DNA from: a virus
Direction: 5' to 3' (one strand)
Length of the DNA: 61,923 nt
Virus record (IMG/VR): IMGVR_UViG_3300048591_001211
Coordinates: 1 to 61,923 of that record
Both the position numbers and the translations under genes were made by a program. Below the pieces are notes generated by a model, which worked only from the letters and a program-made list of their open reading frames with translations, was not told the DNA's origin and ran no database searches. This document shows, piece by piece, positions 34,090-42,343 of the stretch (positions are counted from its first letter, which is position 1; every line of letters starts with the position of its first letter).

Positions 34090-34422
34090 ATGAATCTTGC
34101 TAATCCTGTCTCGATCACGCCACCGTCACGCACCAAAAGGGACGGCACCACCAAGACATTCACGACGGTTGAAATCGACTCACTCGGCATCACGATCATC
34201 GACGACGTTGTTCGTCGGATTGCTCGGGTCAGTCTCATGGGTCGCAAGGATGGCCGGCCCGTTCGTTCGTTTCCGAAGCCGCTGACGCTCTGGGAAGGCG
34301 AGGCGTATGACGAGGCCGGAGACTACACCCAGGCCCAGGTCGAGGCCCGCGTCGCGGAGCTGCTCGGCAGCGATGCGTCGGCGAGCTTGACGGGGATGAT
34401 GCAACTGCCCGTGAGTGTGTGA
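34090..34422 (+). CDS. Conserved hypothetical, end of fibre block
   Basis: The 110-residue protein (NPVSITPPSRTKRDGTTKTF, FPKPLTLWEGEAYDEAGD, TQAQVEARVAELLG) starts at the first ATG after the preceding TAG. It looks like a small fibre or tail-completion protein of unknown fold. A hairpin follows 130 bp downstream. The stretch 34423-34594 holds two tiny frames (20 and 14 codons) that I do not regard as supported genes. Confidence 0.55.
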   Translation: MNLANPVSITPPSRTKRDGTTKTFTTVEIDSLGITIIDDVVRRIARVSLMGRKDGRPVRSFPKPLTLWEGEAYDEAGDYTQAQVEARVAELLGSDASASLTGMMQLPVSV

Positions 34423-34555
34423 CCCATGCCTGACGCCATGGAAGACCAGATCGCTGACGCCGTGGCGACCGGAAACCAACAACCATGAGCCACCCGCACC
34501 TCCAACGCCAGCTCGGCAAGTCGAGATGAGCGACGGGATGGCCGCGGCCGCCTTA

Positions 34556-34579
34556 GGGTGAAGGGGAGCACCTTCACCC
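34556..34579 (+). terminator. Hairpin ending the fibre block
   Basis: A perfect 9-bp inverted repeat (GGGTGAAGG / CCTTCACCC, 6-nt loop) lies between the fibre block and the anti-defence gene at 34595. No T-run; may terminate transcription or insulate the next block. Confidence 0.5.
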
Positions 34580-34594
34580 ACGAGGCTCGATCGA

Positions 34595-34915
34595 ATGCGT
34601 TCGCCGGCCGTCTCGAATCACTTCACCGATGCCAACGGCAACCCATCCGGTGGCACCACGTTCGGTCAAGGTTTTGCCATCGGGTGGCAGAACGGTCCGC
34701 TCGGTCGTGGCGAGGAGCGGAAGCAGCCAAACGGGGCGTTCATCGAGGACATCATCGCTGCGGCCAAGGATCGGCTGGAGTTCTACCAGGCGTCCAAGTT
34801 CGCCTGCGAAGCGAACGAGACAGCCATCGATCTCCTGGCTGCGGCCCTCGGTGTGCTGAACGCCCGCACGGCCGATCGCGAGAAGCGTGCCGTCGAGGGC
34901 ACACACGCCCCCTGA
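34595..34915 (+). CDS. Tad1/Acb2-like anti-defence cyclic-nucleotide sponge
   Basis: This 106-residue protein has a beta-strand part (FGQGFAIGWQNGPLGR) followed by NGAFIEDIIAAAKDRLEFYQ and SKFACEANETAIDLLAAALG, ending LNARTADREKRAVEGTHAP. The R-x-R-x-V-E-G-T-H ending and helical hairpin match the Tad1 family (Acb2/Tad1 hairpin), which sequesters gcADPR or cyclic oligonucleotides and blocks Thoeris or CBASS defence. It lies just after a hairpin and before a lipid desaturase gene. Ligand specificity cannot be told from sequence. Confidence 0.7.
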   Translation: MRSPAVSNHFTDANGNPSGGTTFGQGFAIGWQNGPLGRGEERKQPNGAFIEDIIAAAKDRLEFYQASKFACEANETAIDLLAAALGVLNARTADREKRAVEGTHAP

Positions 34916-34927
34916 TCGCCCAACCAC

Positions 34928-35473
34928 ATGGCCATCGATATCAACATCGACCTCGGTTACGCACTTGCTGCCTGGGTGGTCGCCGACTTCCTCTCGGGTG
35001 TCGTGCATTGGATTGAGGACCGCTACGGTGACCCAGCATGGCCCGTCATCGGCCGTCACGTCATCGAGCCGAACATCCTCCACCATCGGGACCAGATGGC
35101 GTTCACCGCGGGTGGCTACTGGCAACGCAACTGGACCACGCTCGTGCCGGCGGCGGCTGCCGCCGGGATGGCGTGGCTGGCCGGCTCGGCATTCCTGGCG
35201 GTCACGTTCCTCATGCTCTCCCAGGCGAACGAGATCCATGCCTGGGCTCACCAGCGATGCGTGCGCCCGATCCGCGGTCTGCAGCTCATCGGCATTTTCC
35301 AATCACCGGAGCAGCACGCCGATCACCACCGGCGGCCGTTCGACCGGAACTACTGCACCATGAGCGACTGGCTCAACCCGTTGCTATCGCGCGCCGGCTT
35401 CTGGCCCGCCCTCGAGCTGCTGGTGGCGAGGGTCACCGGGCTATCGCCACGACCCGAAAGGCAGGTGGCTTGA
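34928..35473 (+). CDS. CarF/TMEM189-like lipid (plasmanylethanolamine) desaturase
   Basis: This 181-residue protein has the histidine pattern of the CarF/TMEM189 desaturase domain: GVVHW (H27), EPNILHHRDQ (H52, H53), NEIHAWAHQ (H104, H108) and SPEQHADHHRRPFD (H130, H133, H134), followed by CTMSDWLNP. Hydrophobic stretches near residues 8-25 and 72-98 fit membrane embedding. In animals and myxobacteria this enzyme desaturates plasmanyl lipids to plasmalogens. A phage copy could remodel host membranes. It overlaps the HNH gene by 1 bp. Confidence 0.8.
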   Translation: MAIDINIDLGYALAAWVVADFLSGVVHWIEDRYGDPAWPVIGRHVIEPNILHHRDQMAFTAGGYWQRNWTTLVPAAAAAGMAWLAGSAFLAVTFLMLSQANEIHAWAHQRCVRPIRGLQLIGIFQSPEQHADHHRRPFDRNYCTMSDWLNPLLSRAGFWPALELLVARVTGLSPRPERQVA

Positions 35474-36033
35474 TGCCGCGCAAGCTCCCTTACGTCAGCG
35501 TGCCGAAGCCCCGCCGCCGCCCCAGTGCCGCGGCCCGCGGGTACTGCAGTCGCAAGCATCGGGAGTGGCGGCTCGCTGTCCTGCGACGGGATGAGTGGAC
35601 ATGCCAGGATTGCGGCCGGGTCTGCACTGACAAGGCAGAGGCGCACGCTGACCACGTCAGCCCGATCGTGCAGGGGACTGACTACTGCGAGGACGGGTCC
35701 AGTAGGTACGACGTGCGGAACGGTAAGTGCCGCTGCATCCGATGCCACAGCCGCAAGACGCAAGCCGAGAACGCCGGAGGGAAACGAATTCCGGCCGACC
35801 CCAGGGGGGGCTTCCAAAGTTCCAAAGCCCCCACGAATCCAAACCACCTGCTTGCCGCACGCACGCGACCGGGAGTTTTCGAGGGGGGGGGGTCGAATTC
35901 GCAATCCCCGGGTGAAACGGCGTCTGGGGCCGTGCGGTGGCCCGTCGTTGTGGACCCTGCCATGCCACCCGATCGGCTCCTCGTCGGTGGTGTTTGGATT
36001 GCCCTTGGGGTGCCTGCCGGGGGTGTGGAGTGA
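35473..36033 (+). CDS. HNH endonuclease
   Basis: This 186-residue protein has an HNH core at residues 28-95: EWTCQDCGRVC, EAHADHVSPI (catalytic His pair), and VRNGKCRCIRCHSRKT with zinc cysteines. HNH proteins near terminases assist DNA packaging in cos phages. The last 80 residues are low-complexity and GC-rich, containing a hairpin and a run of ten G; the tail may be poorly conserved. Its stop overlaps the GTG of the next gene. Confidence 0.8.
   Translation: MPRKLPYVSVPKPRRRPSAAARGYCSRKHREWRLAVLRRDEWTCQDCGRVCTDKAEAHADHVSPIVQGTDYCEDGSSRYDVRNGKCRCIRCHSRKTQAENAGGKRIPADPRGGFQSSKAPTNPNHLLAARTRPGVFEGGGSNSQSPGETASGAVRWPVVVDPAMPPDRLLVGGVWIALGVPAGGVE
35806..35832. repeat. Inverted repeat with nested direct repeat in HNH gene tail
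   Basis: GGGGGCTT (35806-35813) pairs with AAGCCCCC (35825-35832); between them TTCCAAAG is directly repeated (TTCCAAAGTTCCAAAG). A run of ten G follows at 35883-35892. The location after the HNH core and before the terminase makes a cos-like or packaging-related role conceivable. It may also be low-complexity sequence. Confidence 0.35.
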
Positions 36034-36602
36034 GTACCGGGACGATCCGAAACCGCGTGGTGAGGCTGGCGAGCGTTCGTGCCGGCGACCTGGTGCCGAA
36101 CCCCAGGAACTGGCGGACGCACCCGGCCGGACAGGCCGCCGCGCTCCGTGGGATCCTCGCCGAGATCGGGTACGCGGACGCCCTGCTCGCGCGGGAGTTG
36201 CCGGATGGTCGGCTGATGCTGATCGACGGTCACCTGCGGGCCGAGACGACACCCGACCTTGAGGTGCCGGTCCTGGTCCTCGACCTGAACGAAGAGGAGG
36301 CTGACAAGCTGCTCCTGTCCCTTGACCCGCTCGCCGCGATGGCGGAGGCGAACGCAGAGGCGATCGGCGAGCTGCTCCGCGAGGTGGAAACAGGCAGCGA
36401 AGGGCTGCAGAAGATGTACGCCGGGATGGCAAAAGACGCTGGCCTTCTCGCCGATGCCGACGCGTCGAGCCCGCAAGAGTCGGACTTTCAATACGAGCAG
36501 CAGTACGGCGTCACCGTGGTGTGTCGCGACGAGAGGCACCAGCAGGAGATCTACGATCGCCTGACGTCCGAGGGGCTGGAGTGCAAGGTGGTGGTCGTAT
36601 GA
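36030..36602 (+). CDS. ParB-like nuclease-domain protein
   Basis: This 190-residue protein begins with a GTG that overlaps the HNH stop. Its ParB N-terminal-like domain includes VRAGDLVPNPRNWRTHP, ALRGILAEIGYADALLAREL and LMLIDGHLRAETTP (the ParB/Srx GHxR box), then PVLVLDLNEEEADKLLLSLD. Such phage ParB-like proteins often precede methyltransferases or base-modifying enzymes. It overlaps the ABC-GNAT gene by ATGA. Role in DNA modification is inferred. Confidence 0.8.
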   Translation: MSTGTIRNRVVRLASVRAGDLVPNPRNWRTHPAGQAAALRGILAEIGYADALLARELPDGRLMLIDGHLRAETTPDLEVPVLVLDLNEEEADKLLLSLDPLAAMAEANAEAIGELLREVETGSEGLQKMYAGMAKDAGLLADADASSPQESDFQYEQQYGVTVVCRDERHQQEIYDRLTSEGLECKVVVV

Positions 36603-37711
36603 AAATCGCCGTCCGCAATCGGTGCTCCGACTTCAACTCGTACCGGGCCGCCCGCGTGAAAAGCCTCTTCAACGCGGAGAGCGGCTGCGACTTCACGCTC
36701 GACGCCGATCTCCCCATAGATGACAGCGATTGGAAACTCGGGCTTGTGGTAGGCCCGTCCGGCTCCGGCAAGACCTCGATCGGAAAGCAGATATTCGGCG
36801 ACGCCGGCGCGGTGTACGACCCGTCGGACTGGCCCGCGGACAAGCCGATCGTTGATGCGATTGCCCCTGGTGGCGACTTCGACGCGGTGACGGGCGCTCT
36901 TGCGTCTGTCGGGCTTGGAAGCGTTCCGGCGTGGTTGCGCCCGTTCCACGTTCTGTCGAACGGCGAGCGCTTTCGGGCGAACCTCGCTCGGCTCGTGTGC
37001 GAGGCACCGCCGAAGGTTGTGGTCGACGAGTTCACCTCGGTCGTGGACAGGCAAATAGCCAGGTTCGGTGCGCTGGCCTTCCAGAAGTCGTGGCGTCGAA
37101 CCGGCGGGAAGTGCGTGCTGCTCTCTTGTCACTACGACGTGATCGATTGGCTGGAGCCGGACTGGGTCTACGACACCTCAAGCGGCCAATACGCCGGGAG
37201 GCGTCTTTGGCGACGGCCAAAGTTCGACCTCGAGATATGGCAGACGGACAAGCGCTACTGGCACCTGTTTGAGCCGCATTACTATCTGAGGCTGCCATCG
37301 ATGATCGCGGCAACGTACTACGTCGGGTTCGTCGACGGGGAGCCCGTGTGCCACCTCGGGGTTTCCCCGAAGCTCGAGGTGGGAGGTATGCGCGCGAGTC
37401 GCATGGTCGTGATGCCCGAGTGGCAAGGGGCCGGCGTCGGTGTTCGCTTCTTGAACGAGGTGTGCCAAATGCAGATCGATGGCCGCGGCCCATACGGCCG
37501 TCGCCCGCGCTGCGTTTTCTTCCATACGTCGCACCCAGGCCTGTGCCACGCACTGCGCAAGTCGCCCGGCTGGAGGCAGGTGAGCGCGGTGCTCGCCGGC
37601 GGGAATAAGGCCAGGAGCCGGAGAAGCATGCAGAAGTCGGGAGCGGTCACTGCCGGTTACGGCGGCCACTTCCGCGCGGTCCAGGGTTTCAAGTATGTCG
37701 GCTGTGCCTAG
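36599..37711 (+). CDS. ABC-ATPase-GNAT acetyltransferase fusion
   Basis: This 370-residue protein has a complete ABC-type ATPase: Walker A GPSGSGKT at residues 52-59, signature HVLSNGERFRANLARL, Walker B KVVVDEFTSV, H-loop VLLSCHYDV. A GNAT domain follows, with MRASRMVVMPEWQGAGVGVRF as the acetyl-CoA-binding motif A, and a conserved end (YGGHFRAVQGFKYVG). I recognise the family as widespread but uncharacterised in phages and prophages. GNAT folds also include Mom-type DNA modification enzymes, so a base-modifying role is plausible. Confidence 0.8.
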   Translation: MKIAVRNRCSDFNSYRAARVKSLFNAESGCDFTLDADLPIDDSDWKLGLVVGPSGSGKTSIGKQIFGDAGAVYDPSDWPADKPIVDAIAPGGDFDAVTGALASVGLGSVPAWLRPFHVLSNGERFRANLARLVCEAPPKVVVDEFTSVVDRQIARFGALAFQKSWRRTGGKCVLLSCHYDVIDWLEPDWVYDTSSGQYAGRRLWRRPKFDLEIWQTDKRYWHLFEPHYYLRLPSMIAATYYVGFVDGEPVCHLGVSPKLEVGGMRASRMVVMPEWQGAGVGVRFLNEVCQMQIDGRGPYGRRPRCVFFHTSHPGLCHALRKSPGWRQVSAVLAGGNKARSRRSMQKSGAVTAGYGGHFRAVQGFKYVGCA

Positions 37712-38360
37712 GATGCGCCTCTACATATGCGGCCAGCGTGAGTTTGGCGCACGTGTCCTTCGGCTCGCCGTCGGCATGGGGCACGATGTCGTCGGCTGCT
37801 GCTGCCCGGTCGGAAACTCTAAGGGCGACGGGCCTGACCGCACGCGTGAGGCGGCAGGAGTTTTCGGGGTCCCTTGCATCCCGTCCGGAACGCTGACGCA
37901 CGACAAGGTTCCCGAAGGCGTTGACGCGATCGTCGCCGCGCACTCGCACGACTTCATCGGGCAGCGAACCCGCTACAGGGCGAGGTACGGAGCGTTCGGC
38001 TACCACCCGTCCCTACTCCCCAGGCACAGGGGCCGCGATGCAGTTCGCTGGACCGTGCGCATGCGAGACCCTATCGCCGGAGGATCCATTTACTGGCTGA
38101 ACGAGGTTATGGACGGAGGCCCGATCGCCGCTCAGGAATGGTGCTGGGTGTACGGCGATGACACGCCCGAGCGGCTTTGGAGGGAACGGCTGTTTCCGAT
38201 CGGGCTGTCGCTCATGGAGCGAGTCCTTTCCGACATCCCGCGGCACTTTGAAAACAAGGTCGCGCAGGACGAGAGGGCGGCCACCTTTGAGCCTTCGATG
38301 AGCCCACCGAGGGCATTCCGGCCGGACCTGCTTGGCATCCCGTTTCGTCACGCGTGCTAA
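37695..38360 (+). CDS. Formyltransferase family protein
   Basis: This 221-residue protein belongs to the methionyl-tRNA/GAR formyltransferase superfamily: GYHPSLLPRHRG near residues 102-113 and EVMDGGPIAAQ near 137-147. His104 and Asp140 of the catalytic set are present, but the usual Asn two residues before the His is Gly102, so the chemistry may differ. ATG 37695 has AGGG upstream; ATG 37713 (MRLYICGQ) is a good alternative start. It follows the ABC-GNAT gene and precedes the terminase. Confidence 0.75.
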   Translation: MSAVPRMRLYICGQREFGARVLRLAVGMGHDVVGCCCPVGNSKGDGPDRTREAAGVFGVPCIPSGTLTHDKVPEGVDAIVAAHSHDFIGQRTRYRARYGAFGYHPSLLPRHRGRDAVRWTVRMRDPIAGGSIYWLNEVMDGGPIAAQEWCWVYGDDTPERLWRERLFPIGLSLMERVLSDIPRHFENKVAQDERAATFEPSMSPPRAFRPDLLGIPFRHAC

Positions 38361-38371
38361 GGGAGGAACCT

Positions 38372-38875
38372 ATGGGAAAGCGGGGTCCACCGCCAAAGCC
38401 CACGACGCTCAAAATCGCCAGCGGAAACGCGTCGAAGGAGAACCTCGACGACCGTGTGCGGCGCGAGCCTCGCCCGCACGATGGCGACATCGAGCCGCCG
38501 GTGTGGCTGACGGGAGCGGCCCTGGAGAAGTGGGGCGAGATGCTGCCCATCATCCAGGGCATGAAGGTGATGACGTCGGCGGACGTTGACGCCCTGGGTC
38601 GGTACTGCGTGCTTCACGAGATGTACGTGAAGTACCTCGACCAATGCCGTCGCGGCCTCGATGTGCTCGTGCTCCGCGATGCGAACGGGAAGGTCAAGTA
38701 CATGCAGAGCACGCCGGCCGCGGTGATGTTCCAGAAGCTCGGCCAGCAACTTGACCGCCTTGGTCAGCAGTTCGGCCTGACACCTTCTTCTCGCACGGCG
38801 ATCAACGTGGACCACGGGGAGACAGCTGACAGTGTCCGAGCTTGGCTGGACGAGACGACTCTGGACGCCGGATGA
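38372..38875 (+). CDS. terS: Terminase small subunit (P27 family)
   Basis: This 167-residue protein has the P27-like start (RGPPPKPTTLKIASGNAS) and DIEPPVWLTGAALEKWGEML followed by a helical region (DVDALGRYCVLHEMYVKY) and a C-terminal FGLTPSSRTAIN, the typical small-terminase end. It recognises phage DNA and recruits the large subunit, whose gene overlaps it by 44 bp. GGGAGG lies upstream of the ATG. Confidence 0.85.
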   Translation: MGKRGPPPKPTTLKIASGNASKENLDDRVRREPRPHDGDIEPPVWLTGAALEKWGEMLPIIQGMKVMTSADVDALGRYCVLHEMYVKYLDQCRRGLDVLVLRDANGKVKYMQSTPAAVMFQKLGQQLDRLGQQFGLTPSSRTAINVDHGETADSVRAWLDETTLDAG

Positions 38876-40448
38876 GCAACGACTGCGGCCCGAGTTCCTC
38901 GACGGCTACGTCTGGAACGGCAAGGCGGCTGAGCGGGCGTGCCAATTCATCGAGCGGTTTTGCCGGCTTCCCGGCAAGACTCGGTGGGGCTCGCCTGTTC
39001 GGCTTATGCGGTGGCACGCCGACGAGGTGTTCTACCCTTTGATCGGGTGGGAACGCCCGGACGGCAGGCGACGGTTCCGACGAGGCGGGCTTTTCGTCCC
39101 GAAGAAGAACACGAAGAGCAGTCTCACGAGCTGGCTGACCACGTTCTTCATGACCGCCGACTTCCCGCTCACAGACGTGTTCGGAGCGGCTACGGACCGC
39201 AACCAGGCGAAGATCATTTTCAACATGGTGGCCCGCTCGATCCAGAAGAGCCCCGCGCTTTCTCAGATCCTCACTGTCGTCAAAAGCTCCTCGACGATCG
39301 TCAATAAGGAGCACGGCAACGAGTACCGATGCCTTTCCTCCGACTCGTGGAGGCAGGAAGGCTTGAACGGAAAGGTCGTGATCGACGAGATTCACGCCCA
39401 CCGATCACACGACCTGATCGACGCGCTGGTCTACGCAAATCGAGCCACGCCAAACGGCCTCGTGCTCGGGATATCCACGGCCGGTTCCGAGCGGTCCGGA
39501 GTCGGCTGGCAGTGGTGGCAAGACTGTGAGATCGTGTCGCGTGAGCCTGAGGCAATTCCGAACTTCTACGGGAAAATCTACGCGGCCAAGGATACCGACG
39601 ACTTTAGCGACCCCGCGTTGTGGAGACGCGTCAACCCGTGCATGGGCGTCACGTTCCCGGAGGACGAGTTCGCCGACGACTACAAGGACGCTCTAACCGA
39701 CCCGCGGAAGATGGCCCGCTTCTTGCGGTACAGCCTGAACGTGTGGTGCGCCGCCGACAGCCGCTGGATACCGCCCGAAGAGTGGGCCGCCTGCTACATC
39801 GCCGAGATGCTGCTCGCGGACAAGGCCGAGTGCTGGATCGGCGTGGACCTCGCGTGGTCGGAGGACACGACCGCCGTCGTGGCGATTTTCCCGGACAAGA
39901 AAGGCGGTTTCGACGTGTGGTGCCGCATCTACCTACCAGAGGAATTGGTCGACGATCGCGAGCGACGGGATCGTTGTGAGTACCGACAATGGGCCGAAGA
40001 CGGCTTTGTCATTCTGACGCCTGGCGCCGTCACGGACTACGACTTCATCCGACGCGACATCGAAGCGCTTAACCGCAAATACACCATCAAGATGATCGCG
40101 GTCGACCCACACAACGCGACGCACATCACCAACCAACTTGATGGTGCAGGCCTGCCTGTGAAGAAGTACCCGCAAAGCTACGCGGGGATGAACGCTCCGT
40201 GCCGGTTGATCGAGACGCTGATCTCCAAACGAGCGATCCGACACACGTCTCCAGCGCTAAGCCGGCAAATGGGTAACGTCGCCGTCAAGATGAACGCGGA
40301 AGGTCTCATCCGTCCGCTCAAGCCGAAGCTTAACTCCCCGCTTCGAGTCGACGGACCGCTCGCGATGTGCATGGCCTTCGGTGCTTGGAGCGAAACGGGG
40401 CAGGAGCCGGAGAAGCCCAAGGTTCGCCCGAGGATTCACGCGCTATGA
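38832..40448 (+). CDS. terL: Terminase large subunit
   Basis: This 538-residue packaging motor has an ATPase with PKKNTKSS at residues 90-97 (Walker A-like), VVIDEIHAH (Walker B), and LVLGISTAG (motif III). The C-terminal nuclease carries IGVDLAWSEDTT, MIAVDPHNATH and RVDGPLAMCMAF with the metal-binding Asp residues. It starts at a GTG inside the small-subunit gene. It translocates DNA into proheads and cuts it; the HK97-type neighbourhood supports the call. Confidence 0.95.
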   Translation: MSELGWTRRLWTPDEQRLRPEFLDGYVWNGKAAERACQFIERFCRLPGKTRWGSPVRLMRWHADEVFYPLIGWERPDGRRRFRRGGLFVPKKNTKSSLTSWLTTFFMTADFPLTDVFGAATDRNQAKIIFNMVARSIQKSPALSQILTVVKSSSTIVNKEHGNEYRCLSSDSWRQEGLNGKVVIDEIHAHRSHDLIDALVYANRATPNGLVLGISTAGSERSGVGWQWWQDCEIVSREPEAIPNFYGKIYAAKDTDDFSDPALWRRVNPCMGVTFPEDEFADDYKDALTDPRKMARFLRYSLNVWCAADSRWIPPEEWAACYIAEMLLADKAECWIGVDLAWSEDTTAVVAIFPDKKGGFDVWCRIYLPEELVDDRERRDRCEYRQWAEDGFVILTPGAVTDYDFIRRDIEALNRKYTIKMIAVDPHNATHITNQLDGAGLPVKKYPQSYAGMNAPCRLIETLISKRAIRHTSPALSRQMGNVAVKMNAEGLIRPLKPKLNSPLRVDGPLAMCMAFGAWSETGQEPEKPKVRPRIHAL

Positions 40449-42343
40449 TCTCCCGCAACGCTATCTCGGTGCCGCGCATCCGTTCGTTTGGTCAAGCCTC
40501 CCGGCGATCGGCGGACAACCAAGACGTCAAGCGGTGGATTGACGAGGACGACGACTTCGGGATCTCGTCTGCCGGTGTGCGAGTGACCGAGAAAACGGCG
40601 ATGCGGACGGCCGCGTTCTTCTCGTGCACCCGCGTTGTTGGCGAAACGATGGGGGTTCTCGACCTCCATCACTACCGCCGGATCGAAGGCGGCGGATCGC
40701 TGCGAGAGCCGGGCTGGATCGACGATCTGCTTTCGACCTCGATACACCCGTCGCTCACGCGAAGCGAATGGTTCGAGCGGATGGTGACGAACTTCGAATT
40801 GTGGGGGGCGTGCTACGCGCGTCTCATTCAAGGACCGGACGGGACCATCATGGCCCTTGATCCGCTGCATCCGACGCAAGTCCGATGCGTTCCTATGCGG
40901 AACGGCGAGCTGGCGTTCGATGTGGTTCACGATGACGGTTCGACCGGAATCTACGGCCAGGAGGACATGTTCTGGATGCACTTCATGCCGGTCACCAATC
41001 GGTTTGGAGAGCGAAAGGGGCAACCACTTCTGGAGCTCGGCCGCGACACGATAGCGCTGTGCCGGGCGATGGAGAGGCACGCCAGCAAGTTCTTCTCGAA
41101 CGGCGCCAGGCCCGGCGTCATCATCGAGACGGACCTCGAGCTCTTGGACGAGGACATCGTGTCGCTGCGCGATGCGTGGGAGCGAATTCATCGTGGCCCG
41201 GAGAATTCCAACCGCACGGCGGTCATGGATCGCGGGATCAAGGCCCGGGAGTTTGGTGCCGCCAGCAACCAGGACTCACAGTTCACCGAGGCGCTGGAGT
41301 TCGAAACAGGCCGCGTCTGCGCGATTATGCGCGTTCCTCCGCACATGGTTCAGCTGTTCTCTAATCTCAAGTACGCGACCGTCGAACAGGGGGCAATCGA
41401 TTTTCGGAACTACACCATCGGCCCGCGGGCGAATCGCTTCGAGCAGGCGTTTGTCCGCAGCCTGGTCCTCGACCCGTCGACCCACTTCGTTCGGTTCAAC
41501 CTCGACGAGCTCGAGCGTGGCGATGCAACGTCCCGCATGGGTGTCTCGAAGGATGGGGTGTCCACCGGCATCACGTGCGTCAACGAGGAGCGAGCCAAAG
41601 ACGGCAGGAACCCGGTAGCCGGCGGCGACGTGCACCTTGTGCCGGCGAACTACACCACGCTGGAGGCGCTGGCCAGGCGACAGGCCGCGAACCCAGAGAA
41701 CATCGAGCCGGTGCTCGATCGCCTTGCCGCTGGTGGCATTTCACCGGATGCGGCCCGCGTGCTGCTCTCGGTCCAGAATCCGATGCTGTCCGCGGAAGAG
41801 GTTACCGCCATCGTTGCCGGAACCGTTCCTGGGGCGCAGCCTGACAAGCCGCAGGTGACGACGCTTCTCCAAGTCATCGACGATATCGCGACCGGGAAGC
41901 TCACGAGCCACGGGGCGCGGGCCGTTCTCGCCGTTGCGTTCCCGCAGCTCGACAAGCAACTCGTGGACGAGATGGTCGGTGGGGTGAAGGTCATCACCGT
42001 GGATGCGGTGCACGAGCCCGAGCCGCTGGCCGCACCGTCTGCACCAGAGTCGGCCGAGCCGGCGGCGGAAGACCAGGCCACGCCGGAGACCATCGGTGGG
42101 GTGGACGTGGCCTCGCTAGCGCTCAATGGGGCGCAGGTCACAGCGTTGCTGGAGGTCGTGCGGCAGATTTCCGAAGGCACGATCACGAAGGAAGCCGCAA
42201 CGCTGGTCATCACTTCGGCGTTCCCGACGATCCCCGAAGAGGTCGCCTCGCGTATGGCCGACGGTGCAATTGCCAAGCCGATCGAAGAACCGGCGCCAAT
42301 CGAAACCGCTCCGCCCACCGATAACCAGGAGGCCCAGCCATGA
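40445..42343 (+). CDS. Portal protein (HK97-like) with extended C-terminus
   Basis: This 632-residue protein includes the portal core (AFFSCTRVVGETMGVLDLHH, RHASKFFSNGARPGVII, RVPPHMVQLF, QGAIDFRNYTIGPRANRFEQ). Residues about 400-632 form an extension with repeated helix-rich PDAARVLL / SAEEVTAIV units, longer than a standard portal of about 400. It forms the dodecameric DNA entry ring. Overlaps the terminase and protease genes by ATGA. Confidence 0.9.
   Translation: MISRNAISVPRIRSFGQASRRSADNQDVKRWIDEDDDFGISSAGVRVTEKTAMRTAAFFSCTRVVGETMGVLDLHHYRRIEGGGSLREPGWIDDLLSTSIHPSLTRSEWFERMVTNFELWGACYARLIQGPDGTIMALDPLHPTQVRCVPMRNGELAFDVVHDDGSTGIYGQEDMFWMHFMPVTNRFGERKGQPLLELGRDTIALCRAMERHASKFFSNGARPGVIIETDLELLDEDIVSLRDAWERIHRGPENSNRTAVMDRGIKAREFGAASNQDSQFTEALEFETGRVCAIMRVPPHMVQLFSNLKYATVEQGAIDFRNYTIGPRANRFEQAFVRSLVLDPSTHFVRFNLDELERGDATSRMGVSKDGVSTGITCVNEERAKDGRNPVAGGDVHLVPANYTTLEALARRQAANPENIEPVLDRLAAGGISPDAARVLLSVQNPMLSAEEVTAIVAGTVPGAQPDKPQVTTLLQVIDDIATGKLTSHGARAVLAVAFPQLDKQLVDEMVGGVKVITVDAVHEPEPLAAPSAPESAEPAAEDQATPETIGGVDVASLALNGAQVTALLEVVRQISEGTITKEAATLVITSAFPTIPEEVASRMADGAIAKPIEEPAPIETAPPTDNQEAQP

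Noticed and set aside
34428-34530. Two tiny frames of 20 and 14 codons
   Set aside because: No ribosome site, no hydrophobic or domain signal; they are probably chance frames in a spacer before a hairpin.
35883-35892. G10 run as evidence of a frameshift in the HNH gene
   Set aside because: The frame after the run ends exactly at an overlap with the next gene's GTG, so the present frame is consistent; noted only as a possible error-prone tract.
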